Below, in pieces: positions 1-5,525 of a stretch of 5,743 nucleotides of DNA (position 1 is the first letter of the stretch; every line of letters starts with the position of its first letter). Under the pieces are notes generated by a model. The model saw nothing but the letters and a program-made list of their open reading frames with translations, had not been told where the DNA came from and did not search any database. This DNA is from Gammaproteobacteria bacterium (GTDB lineage: Bacteria; Pseudomonadota; Gammaproteobacteria; Pseudomonadales; Azotimanducaceae), in NCBI GenBank assembly GCA_003228415.1, contig QIDL01000095.1:1-5743 (forward strand), written 5' to 3'. The position numbers and the translations under genes are program-made.

Positions 1-2
1 GA

Positions 3-92
3 AGACGATTTCGGCCGCTTGTTCCGGATGCGCTTCGCGACCCGGTGATCGATTTCCTGGTCGTGAAGCTGCGTTATCGGCTGGGAATTTAA
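3..92 (+). CDS. C-terminal end of an unidentified protein (partial)
   Basis: An open frame enters from the left edge and ends at the TAA at 90-92, giving 29 residues that finish in LRYRLGI. The product is not identified. The pattern L-R-D-x-V-x-D-F then K-L-R-Y-R-L-G loosely recalls the tail of DUF393/DCC-type thiol-disulfide proteins, where an LRDxxY...RYR stretch is common, but 29 residues are too few to decide. The main support for this being a real gene end is that the frame is open from the edge and its stop shares the TTAA tetramer at 89-92 with the stop of the convergent minus-strand gene. The two genes are therefore tail to tail with no room for a separate terminator. Confidence 0.35.
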   Translation, partial: RRFRPLVPDALRDPVIDFLVVKLRYRLGI

Positions 93-1990
93 GCAGACCC
101 TTCCTTCGTGCCCGCTTCCGAGCGCAGCGTCTCCACCAGAGAGCCGAATTGCTCCCGGTTCTCATCGCTGAGTTCCGCCAGTACCTCATGCGCCTTGAGC
201 AGCCGATTTTGCTGACGGTCGAGGTGGGTCGCGCTGAGGTCGAGATGGGTCCGCTGTGCTGGCAACTCGATCGACTCAGCGGACATGTGCTCCAACACCA
301 CGGTCATACTCAGCTCCTCGAAGTTCGCCTCGAGGTGCGGACTGACATTCTGCACAACACAACTGCACCCAACCTCCAGTGCCTGCAGGGTCAATTCGTG
401 CAGCGTACCGAGCAGCGTGCTGTCCAAATGTTCGCAGCCACTCAGATCGATCACCACGTCACGCTTCTCATTGATCACGGCCATCGCCGTTTCGAACAGA
501 ATCTGTCCGTACAGCCAGGTAACCCGCCCTTCAACAATCAACAACATTGCCTGGGGTGTTTCGGCATAGCTGATCTCCGGTTGCTTTGCAGCGGGTGAGG
601 CTGTCAGTTCCAGAGCCTCAACAGACTCGTTGAACCCACTCTCTCCGGGTGAGGCGTTCAGCAGAACCAGGGTCACGTCGTCGCAATCCTGGCGCATCCG
701 GCCTTGTGTTACCTCCCGCAGAAGATGCTCCAGCGCCTCCGGATCAGCGCCGAGTTTGTGCAACGTCGCACCAATCGATTCAACCGTCGGTGGCGTCTCG
801 CAGATATCCAGCAGCCCATCCGTATAAAGCAGTACCCTATCGCCATCTTCCAGAACCAGTTCGCGCTCATCGAACATCGCAGCCTCTTCCAGTCCCAACG
901 CCGGACCGGTATGTCCGATTTCCTCTACTGTGCCATCAGCACGCAGGCACAACAGCGGCGTATGTCCGGCCGAGCCGATCACGAGTCTGCGCTCCTGAGT
1001 ATCGAGCAGGCAATAAATAGCGGTGACGAACACCCCTGGCGCCGGTGGGTTCGCAAGCAATGATTCGTTGATACGCGCAAGGGCCCAGCCTGGTCGATAG
1101 GGTATGCCGGTAGCCTGGTCCTGCAAATGCATATGATGTTTGAACAGCACCGACAACATAGCGGCGCTAACCCCGTGACCAGACGCATCGGCCACCACCA
1201 GCGCCAGGTATCGGTCAGCGATATCGACCACATCGTAGAGATCGCCACCAATCGTGCGACCGGGCCGGTACAGTGTCCTGACGTTGAAGTCGGCCAGCGC
1301 AGGCATTTCCTGCGGCAACAGCGAACGCTGGATGATCTCGGCCCGGTGCAGGTCCCGCTCGATCACGTCCGCCTGGCCTTCGAGCAATCGGACCAGTTCC
1401 ATCAGCTCATCACGAGACCTATGCAGTTGCTCATTGCGCCACTCCAGCGCCTTGTGCGATTCCTCTAACTCATCGGCATTGATCTGCAGTCTGGCCGCCG
1501 TGCGTCGCAGCTCGAGTTGCGCGATCACCTGCCTTGACAAAGCTCTCAACGTGTCCTGCTGGGCTGTGCTCAACTGGCGCGGCTGTCGATCGATCACACA
1601 CAGAGCACCGAGTGCGTGGCCCTCGGAGGTGACCAACGGCGCACCGGCATAGAAGCGAATCTGAGGGTTGCCGGTGACCAGGGGATTATCCAGAAAGCGG
1701 CTGTCCTTCGCGGCATCTTCGACAATGAACAAGGCACCCGGGTTGAGAATGGCATGCGCACAGAATGCGATATCGCGTGGTGTTTCCGACACGTCGAGCC
1801 CGCGCCTGGACTTGAACCATTGACGATCCTCATCCACCAGGCTCACCACAGCGATGGGCGTATCGCACATCTGCGACGCCAGATAAGTGATGTCGTCGTA
1901 CGCCTGCTCAGGGAGCGTATCCAGTATCGCGTACTCTCTCAGCGCCTCAAGGCGTACGGCTTCGTCCCTGGGAAGCAGCGCCTCTAACAT
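89..1990 (-). CDS. GAF - coiled coil - SpoIIE/PP2C phosphatase - STAS signalling protein
   Basis: This 633-residue cytoplasmic protein has no membrane segment or signal peptide. Residues about 15-160 form a GAF domain of the type common in sensor kinases and cyclases (ILDTLPE at 22-28, AFCAHAIL at 75-82). Residues about 162-225 are charged and heptad-like, a probable coiled-coil linker. Residues about 218-445 are a SpoIIE-type PPM phosphatase core (RsbU family): QRSLLP at 221-226, GGDLYD at 248-253, VADASGHG at 266-273, SAGHTPLL at 340-347, TDG at 390-392 and DCDDVT at 435-440. The metal-binding aspartates are therefore present. Residues about 470-575 fit a STAS domain, with VVIDLSG then LDSTLLGTL; Ser524 occupies the serine position that is phosphorylated in SpoIIAA/RsbV antagonists. 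A helical tail follows. Such proteins dephosphorylate STAS antagonists in partner-switching control of sigma factors or effectors; here enzyme and antagonist-like domain are fused. The ATG at 1990 fits the usual GAF N-terminus, but no clear Shine-Dalgarno precedes it. It lies 56 bp after the hydrolase gene, so co-transcription is likely. The ligand and target are unknown. Confidence 0.93.
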   Translation of the reverse strand: MLEALLPRDEAVRLEALREYAILDTLPEQAYDDITYLASQMCDTPIAVVSLVDEDRQWFKSRRGLDVSETPRDIAFCAHAILNPGALFIVEDAAKDSRFLDNPLVTGNPQIRFYAGAPLVTSEGHALGALCVIDRQPRQLSTAQQDTLRALSRQVIAQLELRRTAARLQINADELEESHKALEWRNEQLHRSRDELMELVRLLEGQADVIERDLHRAEIIQRSLLPQEMPALADFNVRTLYRPGRTIGGDLYDVVDIADRYLALVVADASGHGVSAAMLSVLFKHHMHLQDQATGIPYRPGWALARINESLLANPPAPGVFVTAIYCLLDTQERRLVIGSAGHTPLLCLRADGTVEEIGHTGPALGLEEAAMFDERELVLEDGDRVLLYTDGLLDICETPPTVESIGATLHKLGADPEALEHLLREVTQGRMRQDCDDVTLVLLNASPGESGFNESVEALELTASPAAKQPEISYAETPQAMLLIVEGRVTWLYGQILFETAMAVINEKRDVVIDLSGCEHLDSTLLGTLHELTLQALEVGCSCVVQNVSPHLEANFEELSMTVVLEHMSAESIELPAQRTHLDLSATHLDRQQNRLLKAHEVLAELSDENREQFGSLVETLRSEAGTKEGSA

Positions 1991-2046
1991 CCGAACAACA
2001 TAACCGGAATTGGTGATGAGTTGCGACCGTTTTCGGGGGGGCCGGA

Positions 2047-3033
2047 TCAGGCAGAAAACACGATCTCATCATCTCCGTCGAGGCGATTCACCCGCCCTTC
2101 GCCCTCGAGAAAGCGCAGGTGGGCAATGGCTTCGCCGGTGGCAAACCAGCGCTGCATGACCGGGAACTCCTCCCAGCACCGAGCCCTTATCGACCAGGTC
2201 ATCTGCCCGGCAATATCGTAGGCATTGCCGGGGCCATTGGTCAGGATGTCAAATACCTCGTCGGCGCGCTCGCGATGGTGCTCGATGAGTGCCTCGACTC
2301 TTCCCTGGAAGTCGGCCACCGGCGTGCGGTGGCCCGGCAGGCACAACGCCACCTCGAGCGGCTTGACCTTACGAAGGCTTGCCAGGTAGTCGGCCAGGGG
2401 ATCGCCGTCGTCTGACCAGGTGGCAATGTTGGGGGTGATATCCCCGAGGACATGATCTCCAGAGAATAGAATTCCCTGGTCCCGCTCGAACAGGCATATG
2501 TGCCCGGCAGTGTGCCCTGGGGTATGGATGACCTCCAGGTGGTAGTCGCCGACATCGAAGCGGTCGCCCTCCTCGAGCGCGACAAAGTCCACTCCGGCGC
2601 CTGAACTGTATTTGAATCCCGGATGGTTCTGCATGCTCGCTTCCAGGTCCTTTTCCGGAAAGCCGCTCCGAGACCCATAGCTACCCATGAAGCCATCCCT
2701 GGACCAGGTATCGGCGGGACCCTGCCGGAATGCCGGGGTATCCGCCGCTCCCATGTAGGCTCTGGAGCCGGCGCGCATCAATGTGGAGATCAATCCTTGA
2801 TGATCGGCGTGCAGATGGGTGGCGACGAAGTCGGTTCGGCCGAGATCCAGCCCGATCTCCGCCAATCCCTGCTCGAGGACTTCACGGCATTCAGGCCGGT
2901 TCATGCCGGTGTCGATGACCAGGTTCCGGTCTTTCGACGTCAGGGTGTAGGAGTTGATCTCTTTGAGCGGACTGTCCGGCAACGGCACGACAATCCGATA
3001 GAGATTTTCCCTCAGCTCCTCAAGCGCCAGCAT
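2047..3033 (-). CDS. Metallo-beta-lactamase-fold hydrolase with C-terminal winged-helix tail
   Basis: A 328-residue, probably cytoplasmic MBL-fold hydrolase. The metal site is complete: THLHADH at 72-78 (His73, His75, Asp77, His78), TPGHTAGH at 171-178 (His174), FSGDH at 190-194 (Asp193) and LPGH at 232-235 (His235). This is the glyoxalase II/LACTB2-like pattern with two metal sites. After about residue 245 the chain is helical and ends in IAHLRFLEGEGRV followed by a short strand, matching the winged-helix tail seen in many family members. Substrates in this family include thioesters, lactones and RNA, so the substrate cannot be named. The open frame continues 119 codons further upstream, but that part is an out-of-frame reading of the desaturase remnant and arsR tail. 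I place the start at the ATG at 3033, nine residues before the conserved NLYRIVVPLP. GAAGG lies 11 nt upstream, which is weak. A TTG at 3054 with GAGG just before it is the alternative start. Confidence 0.93.
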   Translation of the reverse strand: MLALEELRENLYRIVVPLPDSPLKEINSYTLTSKDRNLVIDTGMNRPECREVLEQGLAEIGLDLGRTDFVATHLHADHQGLISTLMRAGSRAYMGAADTPAFRQGPADTWSRDGFMGSYGSRSGFPEKDLEASMQNHPGFKYSSGAGVDFVALEEGDRFDVGDYHLEVIHTPGHTAGHICLFERDQGILFSGDHVLGDITPNIATWSDDGDPLADYLASLRKVKPLEVALCLPGHRTPVADFQGRVEALIEHHRERADEVFDILTNGPGNAYDIAGQMTWSIRARCWEEFPVMQRWFATGEAIAHLRFLEGEGRVNRLDGDDEIVFSA

Positions 3034-3226
3034 GGGACACTCTGCCTTCGTCAACTCGCCTCGAATGTAATGCGGATCGATGCTGAGCGATGACGAACGC
3101 GACCCAACCGAACACCGCGGAGAATAGAAAATCCACCCAGTAAATGAGCGGATCAGGCTCAAATAGTCCCCGGACCAGAGTATGAGTCTCGTCCAGCGGG
3201 AATCGTTCATAGTCGGGCGCAGCCAT
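3020..3226 (-). pseudogene. 5' remnant of a fatty acid desaturase-like gene
   Basis: A 68-codon frame starts with ATG at 3226, preceded by a good ribosome binding site (GAGG, 8 nt spacing). Residues 1-47 look like the cytoplasmic N-terminus and first hydrophobic segment of membrane fatty acid desaturases. An acidic/aromatic leader (APDYERFPLDETHTLV) is followed by LFEPDPLIYWVDFLFSAVFG, resembling the LFxPxPxIYWxDFLxSxxxGW pattern I recall in that family. After residue 47 (near 3086) the resemblance stops. The frame runs on as a low-complexity tail and ends inside the hydrolase gene, overlapping its start by 14 bp. None of the histidine boxes of an active desaturase are present, and I could not pick up the rest of the protein in another frame. 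This suggests the gene was cut by a deletion that brought the hydrolase next to it. It could still be translated as a short membrane peptide. The family assignment rests on memory of a short motif and is moderate. Confidence 0.5.
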
Positions 3227-3256
3227 CCGTCGATCCTCAAGAGTGACAGAACGGTA

Positions 3257-3296
3257 AATTCGATCAGAAGCAGGAGCGGCTGCGTCTGATCGAAAT
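3257..3296. terminator. Imperfect 17-bp-arm hairpin downstream of arsR, possible terminator
   Basis: The arms 3257-3273 and 3280-3296 pair at 15 of 17 positions around a 6-nt loop (3274-3279). The core is CGATCAGA paired with TCTGATCG, then an A/G mismatch, then GCAG paired with CTGC. On the minus strand it begins 27 nt after the arsR stop, so it would fold in arsR mRNA before the desaturase remnant. The U-tract after it is poor (AAUUUACCG), so it is a weak intrinsic terminator at best. A processing/stability hairpin or a protein-binding dyad fits equally well. Confidence 0.45.
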
Positions 3297-3323
3297 CAAA
3301 TCTGTCGATCATCGGTACCCGGG

Positions 3324-3641
3324 CTACTCCGCAATCTGCTCGATCCGATCCAGACGCAGCTCCCATCTTTGTGCCGCCCGTTGCATCCATCGCGCGGTCG
3401 CCAGCAGCGCTCGCGGTCGGACCTCAAAACACAGCTCCCGGCCTCTTTTGCGGGCATCCACCAACCCCGCATCCTCCAGAATCTGCAGATGCCTGGCGAT
3501 CGCCTGGCGCGAAACCGGCAGCGTCCTGGCCATGGCGGACGCGCTGCACCCACCACCGGTTGCCAGTTCCTCCAGCAGATCCCTGCGTGTGGGGTCGGCA
3601 AGGGCCACAAAGACTTCGTCCACCCGAATACCCTTGTTCAC
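3324..3641 (-). CDS. ArsR-family winged-helix transcriptional regulator
   Basis: A 105-residue DNA-binding regulator. VFVALADPTRRDLLEEL (10-26) is the classic ArsR N-terminal signature. The helix-turn-helix lies at about 35-62 with recognition helix SRQAIARHLQILEDAGLV, and the beta-wing at about 63-75. The ELCVCDL metal motif of ArsR/SmtB is absent and only Cys32 and Cys71 are present, so arsenic or cadmium sensing is not supported. It resembles the non-metal subgroup often found beside SRPBCC or other small metabolic genes. An in-frame stop lies 22-24 nt upstream of the first codon. The GTG at 3641 is used here; it overlaps the TGA of a putative leader ORF as GTGA. A second GTG at 3623, preceded by AAGGG with 7 nt spacing, would give a 99-residue protein closer to the usual family start. 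The two dyads upstream are its likeliest targets, by autoregulation and control of the divergent operon. That is inference. Confidence 0.9.
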   Translation of the reverse strand: MNKGIRVDEVFVALADPTRRDLLEELATGGGCSASAMARTLPVSRQAIARHLQILEDAGLVDARKRGRELCFEVRPRALLATARWMQRAAQRWELRLDRIEQIAE

Positions 3642-3697
3642 GATGCCGCGCTCAAGGTGATTTCAATTCGCGTCGAACCACCTTCCACCCATCCCAT
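3638..3697 (-). CDS. Putative 19-codon leader peptide coupled to arsR
   Basis: ATG at 3697 opens a frame encoding MGWVEGGSTRIEITLSAAS and stops at TGA 3638-3640. It is preceded by AAGGAG at 3705-3710 with 7 nt spacing, the strongest ribosome binding site on the minus strand of this region. Its stop overlaps the arsR GTG as GTGA, the usual arrangement for translational coupling, and arsR itself has no good site at that start. The peptide has no recognised homology, no run of a single amino acid that would suggest attenuation, and no hydrophobic segment. It may only load ribosomes for arsR. It is too short for codon statistics, so chance is not excluded. Confidence 0.45.
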   Translation of the reverse strand: MGWVEGGSTRIEITLSAAS

Positions 3698-3741
3698 TTC
3701 CCTGCTCCTTGCGTACTATCTGCACACCGATGGCTTACTGG

Positions 3742-3761
3742 ATGCAACTGAATACTTGCAT
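3742..3761. promoter_or_regulatory. Operator-like dyad 1 (ATGCAA-N8-TTGCAT)
   Basis: The half-sites ATGCAA (3742-3747) and TTGCAT (3756-3761) form a 6-bp inverted repeat with an 8-nt spacer. Its half-sites and spacing are identical to the core of the perfect palindrome at 3769-3800, and the centres are 33 bp apart, about three helical turns. It lies just downstream of the predicted minus-strand transcription start, where a bound repressor would block arsR transcription. The binding protein is inferred to be the adjacent ArsR regulator. Confidence 0.55.
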
Positions 3762-3769
3762 TTAAGCCG

Positions 3770-3775
3770 ATTATA
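3770..3775 (-). promoter_or_regulatory. Predicted -10 box for arsR
   Basis: This is the mirror image of the plus-strand box, TATAAT on the minus strand inside the left arm of the palindrome. The matching -35 is again only TTATAT. Transcription would start near 3763 and pass through dyad 1 before the leader ORF and arsR. Confidence 0.45.
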
Positions 3776-3793
3776 TGCAATTTATCAATTGCA

Positions 3794-3799
3794 TATAAT
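3794..3799 (+). promoter_or_regulatory. Predicted -10 box for the TPR/aminotransferase operon
   Basis: A perfect TATAAT lies inside the right arm of the palindrome. The hexamer 17 nt upstream (TTATAT, 3771-3776) is a poor -35, so activity may need an activator or be weak. Occupation of the palindrome would cover this box, which argues for repression. Confidence 0.5.
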
Positions 3800-3942
3800 C
3801 TTTGCTCGGTCCGTCTACCGCAGTCACAACCTCCACAGACTTTCACCAGGGGGCGTTACGGATCGATTCCGAATTCCCTTTTGACGGCGTAAGCTCCAGT
3901 GAGGGTTGCGATCGGTTGCGGTTCGGTTCGAGGGGGACTCAA

Positions 3943-5523
3943 ATGCATCGACTATTCGGAATCACTCTGCTGTCTGTTTGTCTGAACCCGGGCGCGTCTG
4001 CATCCAGCCTGGACGACCTGGGCTCTTTAAGCTTCCCGACTTCGGGCGCAGCCGCGGCCCAGGAACACTTTCTGCGCGGAGTCGCCATCCTGCACAGCTT
4101 CGGCTGGAAACAGGCGATCACCGAGTTCAAAGCAGCACAGGCCCTGGATCCCGACTTCGCCCTCGCCTACTGGGGTGAATCACTGTGCTATAACCACCCG
4201 CTGATTCGCGAGCAGGATCTCGAAACACCCAGGGCGGTGTTGAACCGATTGGCGCCGACGCTGGCAGCCCGTCTCGCCAAGGCACCGACAGATCGCGAGC
4301 AGGGATTCATCAAAGCGGTTGAGGCGCTGTTTTTTGGTGACGGTGATACCGGCGCACGGCGCACCGCATATATGGAAGCGATGCGCAAACTGAGCGCGAG
4401 TTACCCGGACGACGATGAGGTCGCGGCGTTTTATGCCCTGTCGCTGCTCAGCGCCGCAGGGCCATCCGGCGGCGCCGGACATCGCCTGAACGTGCAGGCC
4501 GGTGCCATCGGTCTGGAAATCAGCGGGCGCAATCCAAAGCATCCCGGCGCCGTTCACTACACTATTCATGCCTTTGACGATCCAGTGCACGCACCGCTGG
4601 CGTTACCCGCGGCGCGCGAGTTTGCCGACATCGCCGCGGCGGTATCCCATGCGCGACACATGCCAACCCACATCTTCATCCAACTCGGCATGTGGGAGGC
4701 GGTCTCGACGTCCAACCAGTCGGCCTTTGACGCCGCGGTTGCACTCTGGGAGCCGGGTGACAGCGCCGGAGACATGACCCACTCCCTCGATTGGGGTCAA
4801 TACGGCGATCTGCAGCGCGGCGATTACCCTCGCGCCCGATTATGGGTCGAACGGATGGCGGAGATCGTGAAGAAAAATTCCGGTCAGGCGCGAGTCACCG
4901 GTGCGTTACCCCGGGTCGAGGCGCGTTTCATTCTGGAAACAAGACAGTGGACCACCCGGCCGGTGACCGACCAGAGCCCGGCCGCTGAATTGCTGGCCAC
5001 GGGTATCAGCGCCGTAAATCTCGATGACCTGGACCTGGCGCAGCACGCTGCGAATCGGTTGGCAGCGCTGGCCACCGCCGCGGCCTCCGAAAAAGATACT
5101 TCCTACTACTCGCGAACCGGCCAACCGCTCGCAATCATGCACAACGAAGTTGCCGGCCTGCTCGCCATCGCCAGAGGTGACACCGAGGCTGGATTGAAGT
5201 TGCTGGAAGAAGGGGTCACGGTGGCGGATTCGATGCGCCCACCCAACGGTGCGCCGAACCCGCTGAAACCCGTGCATGAGCTTTATGGCGAAGCGCTGCT
5301 GACCGCCGGCCGGCCCGCCGAGGCGGTCGCGTTATTTGACAGATCGCTGCTACGCACCCCGAACCGGCCACGGTCGCTGCTGGGGCTGGCGCGCTCCCAC
5401 GCAGCGCTGGGCAACGAAGAGGCGGCGGCCGGCGCCTACCGGAAGCTGGCACAGGTGTGGCAGGACCGTGACTTCACGGTGCTCGAGGAAGCAAACGTCT
5501 ATCTGGCCGCCGAGGGAGATTGA
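3943..5523 (+). CDS. Secreted tetratricopeptide-repeat protein
   Basis: A 526-residue protein with a short Sec-type signal peptide: His2/Arg3, a hydrophobic stretch at about 4-14, and an Ala-Ser-Ala site at 18-20. Cys13 is not in a proper lipobox. TPR-like helices begin at about 36-85 (AQEHFLRGVAILHSFGW, then AITEFKAAQALDPDFALAYWG) and recur at the C-terminus at about 445-510 (ELYGEALLTAGRPAEAVALFDRSL, then LGLARSHAALGNEEAAAGAY). The centre (199-260) carries the family's conserved histidine-rich block: HPGAVHYTIHAFDDPVHAP, then SHARHMPTHIF, then WEAVSTSNQSAF. The ATG at 3943 has AGGGGG six nt upstream; the frame runs 47 codons further upstream, but that part crosses the predicted promoter and lacks a signal peptide. 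The molecular function is unknown; TPR proteins usually bind partner proteins. The 2-nt gap to the next gene suggests the two exported products work together. Confidence 0.9.
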   Translation: MHRLFGITLLSVCLNPGASASSLDDLGSLSFPTSGAAAAQEHFLRGVAILHSFGWKQAITEFKAAQALDPDFALAYWGESLCYNHPLIREQDLETPRAVLNRLAPTLAARLAKAPTDREQGFIKAVEALFFGDGDTGARRTAYMEAMRKLSASYPDDDEVAAFYALSLLSAAGPSGGAGHRLNVQAGAIGLEISGRNPKHPGAVHYTIHAFDDPVHAPLALPAAREFADIAAAVSHARHMPTHIFIQLGMWEAVSTSNQSAFDAAVALWEPGDSAGDMTHSLDWGQYGDLQRGDYPRARLWVERMAEIVKKNSGQARVTGALPRVEARFILETRQWTTRPVTDQSPAAELLATGISAVNLDDLDLAQHAANRLAALATAAASEKDTSYYSRTGQPLAIMHNEVAGLLAIARGDTEAGLKLLEEGVTVADSMRPPNGAPNPLKPVHELYGEALLTAGRPAEAVALFDRSLLRTPNRPRSLLGLARSHAALGNEEAAAGAYRKLAQVWQDRDFTVLEEANVYLAAEGD

Positions 5524-5525
5524 CT

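Larger units (their letters stand above)
3769..3800. promoter_or_regulatory. Perfect 14-bp palindrome (dyad 2) with divergent -10 boxes
   Basis: GATTATATGCAATT (3769-3782) and its exact reverse complement (3787-3800) flank a 4-nt centre, TATC. The inner half-sites repeat ATGCAA-N8-TTGCAT of dyad 1. The outer ends hold TATAAT on each strand: plus 3794-3799, minus 3775-3770. The element is strongly AT-rich in GC-rich surroundings and sits between divergent genes, as expected of an operator overlapping promoters. Predicted starts near 3806 (plus) and 3763 (minus) would leave leaders of about 137 nt to the TPR gene and about 66 nt to the leader ORF. No good -35 box is visible for either. A terminator is unlikely because no gene ends here and the stem has no GC core. 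Confidence 0.7.

Noticed and set aside
149..598. Plus-strand frame of 149 codons, plus similar ones at 704-1063, 1127-1468 and 1616-1987
   Set aside because: They are antisense to the well-supported phosphatase gene, resemble no family and lack ribosome sites.
2035..2041. Run of seven G between the hydrolase and phosphatase genes
   Set aside because: There is no pairing arm for a terminator and no further G-runs for a quadruplex; at most a slippage-prone tract.
3034..3390. 119-codon N-terminal extension of the hydrolase frame, with a leucine-rich stretch
   Set aside because: It overlaps arsR and the desaturase-like segment out of frame, has no good ribosome site at its ATG codons and resembles nothing; MBL homology begins just after the ATG at 3033.
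3324..3641. Arsenic or heavy-metal resistance operon around arsR
   Set aside because: The regulator lacks the ELCVCDL metal motif and no arsenate reductase, efflux pump or methyltransferase gene is present.
3769..3800. Palindrome as a bidirectional terminator
   Set aside because: The flanking genes diverge, so no transcript ends here; the stem is AT-rich without a GC core.
3913..3928. Three CGGTT repeats just before the TPR ribosome site
   Set aside because: They are short and irregularly spaced (6 then 5 bp), and expected by chance in GC-rich DNA.
3802..3942. 47-codon upstream extension of the TPR gene
   Set aside because: It would bury the signal peptide, starts at the predicted transcription start and lacks a ribosome site, while the ATG at 3943 has AGGGGG at ideal spacing.
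3943..3987. Lipoprotein signal at Cys13 of the TPR protein
   Set aside because: The residues before the cysteine (Leu-Ser-Val) do not fit the lipobox, and an Ala-Ser-Ala signal peptidase I site follows.
4180..4590. Minus-strand frame of 136 codons inside the TPR gene
   Set aside because: It is an antisense shadow of a gene with clear domain content.
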